A DNA stretch of 64,000 bases, from assembly GCF_022601975.1 (NCBI RefSeq), contig NZ_JAKVIR010000022.1, positions 48,341-112,340 of the forward strand, read 5' to 3'. This document shows, piece after piece, positions 25,223-33,670 of this stretch; positions within the stretch are counted from its first letter, which is position 1; each line of letters begins with the position of its first letter. Under the pieces are notes generated by a model that was given only the letters and a program-made list of their open reading frames with translations, was not told where the DNA came from and made no database searches. A program made the position numbers and the translations under genes. The stretch comes from Pontibacter sp. E15-1. Lineage in GTDB: Bacteria > Bacteroidota > Bacteroidia > Cytophagales > Hymenobacteraceae.

Positions 25223-27220
25223 CTAATCGGCTTTAAGGTAATTATTAAAGCGCATCACCTCACTTGGTTTCCCGACCACATACACGATATCCCCTTGCTC
25301 GATATATGTCTGCGGGTTGATGTTGAGCAGCGTATCGCTACCCCGCTTGATGGCCACCACAGTTACTGAAAACCGCTGCCGTATACCCGACTCAAGCAGC
25401 GGCTTCCCGATAAACTCTTCATCATTGGTATACACCCGAAGGCTCGCCACCTCCAGGTCAGGAAGATCGAGGTCCAGTGTGGCGGGCATCCCGTTGTTGC
25501 GCCCGGCCATACTGCGCAGCATGTCGTAGTTGTCGGAGCGGATCATCTGGGTGAAGCTCTCGATCTCGTCGCGGGGCATCAGGTACTTGTTGAGCACGCG
25601 TGTGAAGATCTCGATGGAGGTCTCAAATTCTTCCGGAATCACCTCATCAGCTCCAATTTTGTAATTCTCCTCCATTTCCTGCACAAAGCGCGTGCGCACG
25701 ATTATATGCACTTTATCTGAAATCTCGCGGATACTGGCGATGATGCGGCGGGTAGCTTCCGGGTCGGATATGGCCACCACTACCACGCGCGCGCGCAGCA
25801 CATTGATATGCGTCAGGATCATGGAATGAACGGCATCCCCATATACGATTGGCTGACCTAACTTGCGCTCATTCTTCACGGTAACTGCGTTCAGCTCAAG
25901 TATCACGTAAGGGATGTTGGCGTGCTTAGCGGCCTTAGCCACGTTGCGTCCGTTGATGCCAAACCCGATGATGATGATATGGTCATCGAGCGGAGGGAGG
26001 TCGCCATGCTCATCAGGGTGGGTATGGGTAAAGGGCATCGGCTCCTGGTTCGACGTGAACGGTGCGCCGATTTTCCCTGCAATCTTTTGGTAGTACTCTA
26101 TTATAAAGGGAGTGATGGCCATCGTCAGCAGCGACACCGACAGAAAGTACTGGTAGGTCTCTTCTGAGAGCAGGCCAAACTCAATCCCCGTCTTCGATAG
26201 GATAAAGGCAAACTCGCCCACCTGGAAGATCGACAGGCCCACGAGCAGCGAAATACGCAAGGGGTACTGCAGCATCCGGGCGGCCAGGGTGGCCACCGTA
26301 CCTTTAATGAGAAAGGTGAGCACCGTGAAGAGAAGGATGATGGGGAAGTGCTGCAGCAGGAAACTGAAGTCCAGCAGCATTCCGATCGACACAAAGAAAA
26401 AGCTCGTGAAAATCTCCCGGAAGGGGAGGATGTTGCTGGTCGCCTGGTGGCTGTACTCTGACTCTGAAATGATAAGCCCGGCCAGGAAAGCACCCAAGGC
26501 CAGTGACAGGCCCAAACTGGAGGTAAGCCAGGCCACGGCAAAACAGATCACCACAACGCACAGGATGAAAAGCTCTTTGCTTTTTGTTTTGGCCACAGCG
26601 TAGAGCAACATCGGCACCAGGTAGCGCGCGCTGATTAGCACGAACACAATCACGAAAACACCCTTCAGACCCATCCACAGCAAGGCGGTGCCAATGTCTT
26701 CTGAGCCTCCGGCCATGAGCGGGGTCACCAGCATCATCGGCACCACGATAATATCCTGAAAAATCAGCACCCCCAATACCACGCGGCCCTGCGGGGAATT
26801 AATGTCGCCTTTGTCCTGAAGCAGTTTCAGCACGATGGCCGTACTGCTCAGGGCAATCAGGAAACCCATGAAGATGCTCTCGCTGTTACTAAAATCCAGG
26901 AGGAGCATGACAACCCATACCAACCCGATCGTGGCCATTACCTGCACAGTGCCCCCCAGCAACACGGTCCGCTTGATCATGGCAAGGCTTCGGAGCGAGA
27001 ATTCCATACCGATGATAAACAGCAGCAGGATGACGCCGACCTCCGCCAGAATCTCGATGTCGTGGGTGGCGTTGATGAGGCTCAGCCCATGCGGCCCCGC
27101 GATAACGCCTGTGGCGAGAAACCCCAGGATGGTCGGGAACCGGAAACGCTGGAACAGCAGAATTACAACTACAGCCAGCCCTAAGATGATGACGATGTCT
27201 GAGAGTAAAGGTATTTCCAT
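25223..27220 (-). CDS. CPA2-family monovalent cation:proton antiporter with RCK domains
   Basis: 665 residues. About 12 membrane helices in residues 1-385, beginning with the CPA2 hallmark FRFPTILGFLATGVIAGP, with later conserved segments such as GFLIALSSTAIVLKLLQ and GAFLAGLIISESEY. After a linker, an RCK/TrkA-N Rossmann domain (IIIIGFGINGRNVAKAA, about 413-540) and a TrkA-C domain (about 575-660, ending with a DIVYVVGKP motif) follow. This is the KefB/KefC-like layout: K+ or Na+/H+ exchange at the inner membrane gated by nucleotide binding to the RCK part. No partner subunit (KefF/G) is adjacent. Confidence 0.92.
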   Translation of the reverse strand: MEIPLLSDIVIILGLAVVVILLFQRFRFPTILGFLATGVIAGPHGLSLINATHDIEILAEVGVILLLFIIGMEFSLRSLAMIKRTVLLGGTVQVMATIGLVWVVMLLLDFSNSESIFMGFLIALSSTAIVLKLLQDKGDINSPQGRVVLGVLIFQDIIVVPMMLVTPLMAGGSEDIGTALLWMGLKGVFVIVFVLISARYLVPMLLYAVAKTKSKELFILCVVVICFAVAWLTSSLGLSLALGAFLAGLIISESEYSHQATSNILPFREIFTSFFFVSIGMLLDFSFLLQHFPIILLFTVLTFLIKGTVATLAARMLQYPLRISLLVGLSIFQVGEFAFILSKTGIEFGLLSEETYQYFLSVSLLTMAITPFIIEYYQKIAGKIGAPFTSNQEPMPFTHTHPDEHGDLPPLDDHIIIIGFGINGRNVAKAAKHANIPYVILELNAVTVKNERKLGQPIVYGDAVHSMILTHINVLRARVVVVAISDPEATRRIIASIREISDKVHIIVRTRFVQEMEENYKIGADEVIPEEFETSIEIFTRVLNKYLMPRDEIESFTQMIRSDNYDMLRSMAGRNNGMPATLDLDLPDLEVASLRVYTNDEEFIGKPLLESGIRQRFSVTVVAIKRGSDTLLNINPQTYIEQGDIVYVVGKPSEVMRFNNYLKAD

Positions 27221-27427
27221 GTTCTGATTTTGTATGACCGATTAATTGAATCGCTGAAATTTTAATTCAGGTAATGAAGCAAGCAGCAGACGAGGCGAAG
27301 GCAACATCATGCCGAAACCGAATGAGTTGAAAATTTTTATATCCCCTTTATACCTGCTCTGATTTTTACGCAACAGCTGACAGAACCACCGTAGGCTTGC
27401 ACTATGCAGCTATTTAACCAGGCAAAC

Positions 27428-28084
27428 TCATTTAAGTCCTTCCCACTCGGCATAAAACTGCTTCAGGAAGTTCTCCATGTAGGCGTGCCTTTCTTCTGCC
27501 AGTTGATTGGCTGTCTTTGTGTGCATACGGTCTTTTAGGAGTAAAAGCTTCTCATAAAAGTGATTGATGGTAGGGGCGGTGCTGGCTTTGTAGGCCTCAA
27601 ACGAGTCATGCAGTTGCGTAGGAATGGTGGGGTTGTAGAGTTCGCGGTTCTTGTGGCCCCCATAGGCAAAGGTGCGGGCAATGCCGATCGCCCCGATGGC
27701 ATCCAGCCGGTCTGCATCCTGCACCACGCAACCTTCCAGGGATTTCATAGCCGAAGAAGTGCCCGCCCCTTTATAAGATAAGTCTTTAATTATCTCGCAG
27801 ATATGGGTGATATGCTCTGGGTTTACTTCATGCTTCGTGAGCCATTCCCTGGCCATGCGTGGGCCGACGGTATCGTCTCCGTTATGGAATTTGTGGTCTC
27901 CGATGTCGTGCAGCAACGCTGCCAGCTCTACTATATAGAGATCTACGTCCTCGTGGGCCGCGATGTGCTTTGCATTGTTCCAGACACGGTAGATATGCCA
28001 CCAGTCATGCCCGGAGCCTTCCCCGGTGAGTAGTTCCTGCACATAGGCGGCGGTGGCAGCAATAGTTTCGTTCGAATAGGGCAT
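27428..28084 (-). CDS. HD-domain phosphohydrolase
   Basis: 218 residues from the ATG at 28084 (MPYSNET); a start at 28105 would add 7 residues. The HD superfamily metal ligands are in order: His in GSGHDWWHIYRV, the HD pair in ALLHDIGDHKF, and a distal Asp in QDADRLDAIGAIGIARTFA. This is the YedJ-like branch of small HD proteins, presumed phosphohydrolases acting on nucleotides; the substrate is not known. It is cytoplasmic and monocistronic. Confidence 0.88.
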   Translation of the reverse strand: MPYSNETIAATAAYVQELLTGEGSGHDWWHIYRVWNNAKHIAAHEDVDLYIVELAALLHDIGDHKFHNGDDTVGPRMAREWLTKHEVNPEHITHICEIIKDLSYKGAGTSSAMKSLEGCVVQDADRLDAIGAIGIARTFAYGGHKNRELYNPTIPTQLHDSFEAYKASTAPTINHFYEKLLLLKDRMHTKTANQLAEERHAYMENFLKQFYAEWEGLK

Positions 28085-28159
28085 ACATATAGATACTGAC
28101 TTCAAAAGCCAAAGCTACTAAAACTTTGGGCACCGCACCTTAAGGTGGCGCATCACATA

Positions 28160-28190
28160 TTGCCCCTCATGCTGGCCTTCGCTATATTTG
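28160..28190 (+). promoter_or_regulatory. Bacteroidota-type promoter for the DUF481 gene
   Basis: A -7 TATATTTG (28183-28190) fits TAnnTTTG exactly; a TTG at 28160-28162 lies 20 nt upstream in the -33 position. The ATG of the DUF481 gene is 37 nt downstream. Confidence 0.55.
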
Positions 28191-28227
28191 CAAGGCTTTT
28201 AACCATATCACACCCCTCCAAATAATC

Positions 28228-29052
28228 ATGCCCACCCACTTTCTGCCCGTTGCTTTTGCTTTTATTTTATACCTCTTCTCCTATAGCAGCCAGGCGCAAA
28301 TCCTGAATATCGAGCGGCAGCGGATTGAGAAGGATACTGTTAACTATTTTACCGGGAAAGCTGGCCTGAACTTTTCCATGTTCAACCGGAATGCCGGGAA
28401 AAGCAACCCGAACAACTACCTACAGCTTACGTTCGACGGAAACATTGCCTATGTTTCTGCAAGAAATAGTTATTTGTTGCTCAACTATTACAATTACCTG
28501 TTGGTGAACTATGACTCCAGGGAGCAGCGCAACACAGTGGCCAGCACCGGCTATTCGCACTTCAGGACGAACTTTCTATATAAAAAACCACTCTCTTACG
28601 AAACCTTCGTGCAGCTGCAGGCCGATAAAGCCCGGGGGCTAGAGTTACGCACCCTGGCTGGGGGAGGACTGCGGTACAGGCTGTTCCAAACCAAGAAATC
28701 GGCTGTATACCTAGGTGCCGGTATCATGCACGAACACGAAGCGTGGGAATCTCAGCAGGAGGATGCAGAACTCATCCGGTCCGATCTAATTAAATCCACA
28801 AACTACCTCAGCCTCAAATCCACTCTGACTGAACAGGTGAGCACGAATGCTATCGTTTATTACCAAACTGGGTATGACAAGGGGCTCGCCTCTTTCCGGA
28901 ACAGAATAAGCGGCGACGTGACACTGCAGGTGAAGCTTACCAGTAAATTTAGCCTGCGCACCAACTTTAACTGCACCTACGAGGATGAACCGATCATACC
29001 CATTACCCGGTTCGTGTATGCGATCTCGAATGGGGTGCAGGTGCAGTTTTAA
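28228..29052 (+). CDS. DUF481 outer-membrane beta-barrel protein
   Basis: 274 residues. A signal peptide (about 1-22, cleavage near SSQAQ) precedes alternating polar/hydrophobic strands rich in Tyr and Asn, ending with a C-terminal aromatic residue (VQVQF), as in outer-membrane barrels. The segments NNYLQLTFDGNIAYVSARNSYLLLNYYNYLLVNYD and YLGAGIMHEHEAW match the DUF481 family. Role unknown; members may support transport or salt-induced envelope functions. It precedes the polysaccharide export genes by 132 bases on the same strand but has its own promoter. Confidence 0.82.
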   Translation: MPTHFLPVAFAFILYLFSYSSQAQILNIERQRIEKDTVNYFTGKAGLNFSMFNRNAGKSNPNNYLQLTFDGNIAYVSARNSYLLLNYYNYLLVNYDSREQRNTVASTGYSHFRTNFLYKKPLSYETFVQLQADKARGLELRTLAGGGLRYRLFQTKKSAVYLGAGIMHEHEAWESQQEDAELIRSDLIKSTNYLSLKSTLTEQVSTNAIVYYQTGYDKGLASFRNRISGDVTLQVKLTSKFSLRTNFNCTYEDEPIIPITRFVYAISNGVQVQF

Positions 29053-29106
29053 TAAAAAAGTATAATTTATTTTTCATGCGAACACGGCACTGATATAATA
29101 TTTCCT

Positions 29107-29114
29107 TAATTTCG
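29107..29114 (+). promoter_or_regulatory. Possible -7 element for the polysaccharide operon
   Basis: TAATTTCG differs from TAnnTTTG at one position and lies about 70 nt before the export lipoprotein ATG. No -33 TTTG was seen, so support is weak. Confidence 0.3.
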
Positions 29115-29184
29115 CCCTTTCAAAAGTGGCAATAGGTGCAATTTTAATTCGTGGTTGCAACCTTACATAAGTTTCTAATAGAAG

Positions 29185-29964
29185 ATGCGTAAAACCTTAA
29201 TTGCCCTGTGGCTGCTAATCGGAGTTTTTGTATTCCCTGCCTGTGTGCCGCAGAAGAGAGTCATCCTACTGCAGGAGAACCCTCAGGTTGAAAACCAGGG
29301 AGATGCAGACGCATTGCTGCGCACCTTTGACCTGAAACCCGTTGCGTATACCCTGAAGCCCGGCGATGTGCTCTCACTCAGAGTGCAAAGCACCACCCCC
29401 ACAGAGTTTGATTTTCTGGCTACCGGTACTACTATCTTTGGCGCACAGGACCCCGTGCTAAGCGGGTATACATTGGACTCTGACGGAAACATCCTCTTGC
29501 CAGCAGTGGGTAAGGTAAATCTAAACGGACTGACTATGCCAGAGGCACGCATCAAAGTGACCGATGCCTTAAACCCCTTTTTATCTGATCCTACCGTTAA
29601 TTTACGTTTGCTCACGTTCCGGTATACCATTATTGGAGAAGTGACTCAACAAGGGCAGTTTACCACATACCAGGATAACATCAATGTGATGGAAGCCATC
29701 GCTTCTGCAGGTGGCTTTAGCCCTTATTCGAACCGAAGCAACATTAAACTTGTTCGCTACGAAAATGGGGTGGCAAAACTATACAAGTTTAGTTTACTGG
29801 ATGATAATACCTTAGGGAAAAATAATTTTTACCTGCAACCCAATGACATGCTCGTAGTGGATCCGTTGCCGGCTAAGTTTGTACAAGAAAACGTTGTGGG
29901 TAACGTAAGTTTGGTTTTGTCGGTTGTAACAGCCTTGGCACTGCTAGCCACCCGTTTTCTATAA
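29185..29964 (+). CDS. Outer-membrane polysaccharide export lipoprotein (OPX/Wza family)
   Basis: 259 residues. The lipoprotein signal ends VFPAC (Cys near 20). The Poly_export domain starts at LKPGDVLSLRVQ (about 58-140), with GYTLDSDGNILLPAVGKVNLNGLTMPEA, then an SLBB domain (YTIIGEVTQQGQFTTYQDNINVMEAIASAGGFSPYSNR, about 150-200). A C-terminal hydrophobic helix (about 236-256) follows. It should form the outer-membrane exit pore for capsule/EPS. It pairs with the Wzc-type kinase, whose GTG start is 27 nt downstream. Confidence 0.92.
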   Translation: MRKTLIALWLLIGVFVFPACVPQKRVILLQENPQVENQGDADALLRTFDLKPVAYTLKPGDVLSLRVQSTTPTEFDFLATGTTIFGAQDPVLSGYTLDSDGNILLPAVGKVNLNGLTMPEARIKVTDALNPFLSDPTVNLRLLTFRYTIIGEVTQQGQFTTYQDNINVMEAIASAGGFSPYSNRSNIKLVRYENGVAKLYKFSLLDDNTLGKNNFYLQPNDMLVVDPLPAKFVQENVVGNVSLVLSVVTALALLATRFL

Positions 29965-29991
29965 TATTAAATCCTGAGCTAACTTCCGAAC

Positions 29992-32346
29992 GTGAATCCA
30001 GAACCTATCCCACAACAAGACAGTCTGATTGACTTGCAATTTATATTGCAGAAGTTAAAGCAATATTGGTACTTGTTTTTTTTAACTGTGCCTTTAGCGC
30101 TTGTTATAGCTTTTTTAGTAAATCGGTACACACCTCCTGTGTATGCAGCCAGCACAACGGTATTAATCAAGGACCCAACTGACCTCTCGAATGCTCCTGT
30201 CAATTTGCTCTATGGCGGGGAGTTGCTAGGTAACGAAAAGAACCTGAACAATGAAGCGGTGATGTTGAAATCCAACGACATGGTTGGGGAAACAATCCGT
30301 TCTTTAGATTTCGGGATTTCTTATTTTGTAGAAGGGGATATTAATTTTACTGAAATTTTTGAGGAGAGTCCAATACATATCCTTATTGATTCAAGCTCCA
30401 CAAATATCCCTTTTGGAGCGCTTATTCAGTATGAAATGAATGATGAAACGACCTTTAACCTGCATTTGCCGGGGTCAGCCGACTCCGTAAAAACATTCAT
30501 GTTTGGGAGGCTTATCAACATTGGGGGCTTTAAATTCGTCGTAAATAGTACTGGAAAACAGTTTTCTGCTGGGGATCTTTTTTTTCGCGTGAACAAATTT
30601 GAGGATCTGGTAAAACAATATAGTAGTAGCCTATCTATAAACCCTGTTCAGGAGACGTCGATTTTAGAAATAAGCACAACAACTACAAATACCAGAAAAG
30701 CAATTACCTTTTTAGACCAACACGTACAGACTTATATTTCACAAAGTTTGCTAGAGAAGAATAAGACAGCAGTCAATACCATCAATTTCATAGATAAGCA
30801 GTTGGCCCAAATCAGTGATTCCCTTTATCGGGTGGAAGGGCAACTGGAATCTTTCAAGAAAGAGAATACCGGGCTGACTATGAGTGAGGAGGGATCTCAG
30901 ACAACCGGGCAGATACAGGAAATTGAACAGGAAAAAGCAGCGCTTCTGGTTAGTGCCAAATACTTTACCTATTTAAAAGATTATATTGCAGCAGGCAATG
31001 TAACCGAAAGCATTATTGCGCCTTCATCTTTTGGAGTCACTGATCCTGTGCTGAACCAGTTAATCAATCAACTGATTGAAGTCCAATTGCAATTGGCCTC
31101 TCTGAAAACAGAGAGCACGCAAAACCCAATTGTTCGCACGCAAATTCAGGCAGCGCAAGCACAGGCACGGGAGCTTTTGGCAGGTATTGCCGAAAATGTA
31201 CGCAACTTACAGCAGGTCAACCAGATTTCAGTTCGAGATATTAATGCGCGTATTAGCCGATTGATGGGAACCCTGCAGCAGCTCCCTGCGGCAGAAAGAC
31301 AATTTATCAATCTGACACGCATGTATAACCTCAGCGAGGGGTTATATGTCTTCCTGATGCAAAAAAGGGCAGAGGCGGGAATTTCTACCGCTGCCACCAC
31401 CCCAGATGCCCGTTTGGTTAATACAGCAGCTGTAAAAGCTGTCATCTCTCCAAATCCAAACCAAACTTATTTAATTGCGCTCTTTATTGGGTTATTTTTA
31501 CCTATCGGGTTCATTTTCCTTAAGGAGTTGCTGAATAATAAAATCAATTCTACAGAGGATATAGCCAGCCATACGAACCTTCCCTTACTAGGTATGGTGG
31601 GGCATAATAAAAATGAAAAAGCCAGCTTAATAGATCAGAATCCTAAATCTGCTCTTGCTGAAGCTTTTAGAACTGTTCGCTCCAATTTGCGCTTTATGAT
31701 CGGTGCTAAGTCAGGCGAAGGAAAAATCTTTGTCATCACTTCCTCTATAAGTGGTGAGGGGAAAACTTTCTCAGCCAAGAACCTTGCCTATATTTTTGCA
31801 ATATCTGGTGAGCGGACCCTTTTGGTAAACGCTGACATGCGCAAGCCGAATAATAACTCAGATTTTGGCGTGCATAGCGCAGTTGGGTTAAGTAATTACC
31901 TAGCAGAGCATATTAGTATAGATGAGGCGATACACCATACGCTACAAGATAACCTGCATATACTTCCATCCGGGGATATACCTCCTAACCCTTCTGAGTT
32001 ATTGCTTAGCAAACGAATGGATGAGTTGGTTGCAGTGTTAAAGACGCAATATGATTATATCATACTGGATACTCCCCCGGTTGGAATTATTTCGGATGGC
32101 CTGGAGCTGATGCACCTGGCTGATGCGAATATATTTATGGTACGCCAGGGGTACACACTTAAAAACTTTGTTTCCAATATTCAGCAACAGTATCAATCCG
32201 GTAAGATTAAAAACACGGCTATTCTATTCAACGATGTCGATTTTACGAAACTTAACTACGGCTATGGGTATGGATACGGATATGGGTATGGGTATTATGC
32301 CGAGGATGTAGAACGAGAGTCGTGGTGGAAAAGGCTTGTGAGATAA
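29992..32346 (+). CDS. wzc: Wzc-type polysaccharide copolymerase / tyrosine autokinase
   Basis: 784 residues, GTG start. The N-terminal Wzz domain begins after a membrane helix (about 27-46), with the VYAASTTVLIKDP motif. Long coiled coils span about 265-460, and a second membrane helix is near 494-512. The cytoplasmic BY-kinase domain has Walker A SISGEGKT (about 585-592), Walker A' LLVNADMRKP and Walker B YIILDTPPVG. The C-terminus is a tyrosine cluster made of a Tyr-Gly dipeptide array followed by YYAED, the autophosphorylation tail. It controls chain length and export together with the OPX protein. The tail DNA is a tandem 6-bp repeat that could vary in length. Confidence 0.94.
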   Translation: MNPEPIPQQDSLIDLQFILQKLKQYWYLFFLTVPLALVIAFLVNRYTPPVYAASTTVLIKDPTDLSNAPVNLLYGGELLGNEKNLNNEAVMLKSNDMVGETIRSLDFGISYFVEGDINFTEIFEESPIHILIDSSSTNIPFGALIQYEMNDETTFNLHLPGSADSVKTFMFGRLINIGGFKFVVNSTGKQFSAGDLFFRVNKFEDLVKQYSSSLSINPVQETSILEISTTTTNTRKAITFLDQHVQTYISQSLLEKNKTAVNTINFIDKQLAQISDSLYRVEGQLESFKKENTGLTMSEEGSQTTGQIQEIEQEKAALLVSAKYFTYLKDYIAAGNVTESIIAPSSFGVTDPVLNQLINQLIEVQLQLASLKTESTQNPIVRTQIQAAQAQARELLAGIAENVRNLQQVNQISVRDINARISRLMGTLQQLPAAERQFINLTRMYNLSEGLYVFLMQKRAEAGISTAATTPDARLVNTAAVKAVISPNPNQTYLIALFIGLFLPIGFIFLKELLNNKINSTEDIASHTNLPLLGMVGHNKNEKASLIDQNPKSALAEAFRTVRSNLRFMIGAKSGEGKIFVITSSISGEGKTFSAKNLAYIFAISGERTLLVNADMRKPNNNSDFGVHSAVGLSNYLAEHISIDEAIHHTLQDNLHILPSGDIPPNPSELLLSKRMDELVAVLKTQYDYIILDTPPVGIISDGLELMHLADANIFMVRQGYTLKNFVSNIQQQYQSGKIKNTAILFNDVDFTKLNYGYGYGYGYGYGYYAEDVERESWWKRLVR

Positions 32347-32385
32347 ACACATTTTAGCCCCAGAAGAAACTTAGCGTTGTACGCT

Positions 32386-32408
32386 GGTGCGAGCTAGCAG
32401 CTTGCACC
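32386..32408. repeat. Dispersed repeat, family C, copy 1
   Basis: GGTGCGAGCT pairs with AGCTTGCACC with one mismatch around a 3-nt centre. Related words occur at 32502-32529 and 58817-58842. It lies 40 nt after wzc and may help terminate its transcript. Confidence 0.5.
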
Positions 32409-32501
32409 TCATTGTAAGTAGTAACTTAACTTAACCGATAAATAGAGTATAGTTAATTATAGTCAATGCACTCCTACGAAATATCTAGAGTAAGTAGTAA
32501 A

Positions 32502-32529
32502 GGTACGAGCTGCAAGCTAGCATTGAGCT
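32502..32529. repeat. Dispersed repeat, family C, copy 2
   Basis: GGTACGAGCTGCAAGCTAGC shares the GAGCT, GCAAGCT and CTAGC words with copy 1, about 115 nt upstream. The 298-bp gap between wzc and fcl is otherwise AT-rich with no gene. Confidence 0.45.
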
Positions 32530-32644
32530 AAGAACTAGAAAATAGACTTTAAATTATTCCATCGGAACTATAGTTCGTTGTTTAATTTTCAAAGAGCTCG
32601 TTTTATAATTATTTAATAAATAAGCTTGTCGTGAAAATCTTTAT

Positions 32645-33592
32645 ATGAAGATGCAAAAAGATTCGAAGGTATACGTGGCGGGCCACCGGGGCATGGTGGG
32701 CTCGGCCATCGTGCGGGCGCTGGAGGCGGAAGGCTATACCAACATCATCGTGCGGCGCTCAGCAGAGCTGGACCTGCGGGACCAGGCGGCAGTGAAGGCC
32801 CTCTTCTCGGAGGAGAAACCGGAGTTTGTTTTCCTGGCGGCGGCCAAGGTTGGGGGCATCGTTGCCAATAACACCTACCGCGCCGACTTCCTCTACGACA
32901 ACCTCATGATCGAGGCCAACATCATCCACGCTGCCTACGAGACGGGCGTGAAGAAGCTCCTGTTCCTGGGTTCTTCCTGCATCTACCCCAAGCTCGCGCC
33001 GCAGCCGCTGAAGGAGGAGTACCTTTTGACCGGGGAGCTGGAGCCGACCAACGAGCCTTACGCCATCGCCAAGATCGCGGGCATCAAGCTCTGCGAGGCC
33101 TACCGCGACCAGTACGGCTGCGACTTCATCAGCGCCATGCCCACTAACCTCTACGGCTACAACGACAACTACCACCCGCAGAACTCGCACGTGCTGCCGG
33201 CCCTCATCCGCCGCTTCTACGAGGCGAAGGAGAGCGGGGCGGAGGCGGTCACGATCTGGGGCACGGGCAGCCCGCTGCGCGAGTTCCTCTTCGCCGACGA
33301 CCTGGCCCAAGCCTGCCTCTTTTTGATGCAGACCTACTCGGGCCGCGAGCTGGTGAACGTGGGCACCGGCGAGGATTTGTCCATTAAAGAGCTGGCCGAG
33401 CTGGTGAAGGTGACAGTGGGCTACACAGGCGAGCTTCGCCTCGACACCACCAAGCCAGACGGCACCCCCCGCAAGCTCATGGACGTGACAAAACTGCACA
33501 ACCTGGGCTGGCACCATACCACCGAACTGAAAGAGGGCATTGCTCTAGCCTACGCCGACTTCCTCTCGCAGGAGGCCGTCGCCGAAAGATAA
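32645..33592 (+). CDS. fcl: GDP-L-fucose synthase
   Basis: 315 residues; the ATG at 32651 is an alternative start. Extended SDR fold: the NADP motif GHRGMVGSA (13-21), catalytic Ser in GSSCIYP (110-116) and Y139-x3-K143 in EPYAIAK. The conserved PTNLYGYNDNYHPQNSHVLPALIRRF block is specific to GDP-fucose synthases. It epimerises and reduces GDP-4-keto-6-deoxy-mannose to GDP-L-fucose. It is unusually GC-rich, with C/G-ending codons, in contrast to wzc before it and the exporter genes after it. The gmd gene follows after 78 bases. Confidence 0.96.
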   Translation: MKMQKDSKVYVAGHRGMVGSAIVRALEAEGYTNIIVRRSAELDLRDQAAVKALFSEEKPEFVFLAAAKVGGIVANNTYRADFLYDNLMIEANIIHAAYETGVKKLLFLGSSCIYPKLAPQPLKEEYLLTGELEPTNEPYAIAKIAGIKLCEAYRDQYGCDFISAMPTNLYGYNDNYHPQNSHVLPALIRRFYEAKESGAEAVTIWGTGSPLREFLFADDLAQACLFLMQTYSGRELVNVGTGEDLSIKELAELVKVTVGYTGELRLDTTKPDGTPRKLMDVTKLHNLGWHHTTELKEGIALAYADFLSQEAVAER

Positions 33593-33640
33593 TCGCATTC
33601 AACACAAGACATATAACATAGCGTTTCGGGGAAAAAAACC

Positions 33641-33669
33641 GGAACTCGTAACTCATAACTCAGAACTCA
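33641..33669. repeat. Near-heptameric AACTC repeat before gmd
   Basis: Units GGAACTCGT, AACTCAT, AACTCAG and AACTCAC run right up to the gmd start codon. They resemble the other near-heptad runs in the window (13757, 63731, 63841). Confidence 0.5.
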
Positions 33670-33670
33670 C

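Noticed and set aside
32759..33517. 252-codon minus-strand frame
   Set aside because: Antisense to the GC-rich fcl gene; no domain, low-complexity Val/Leu/His composition typical of a shadow frame.
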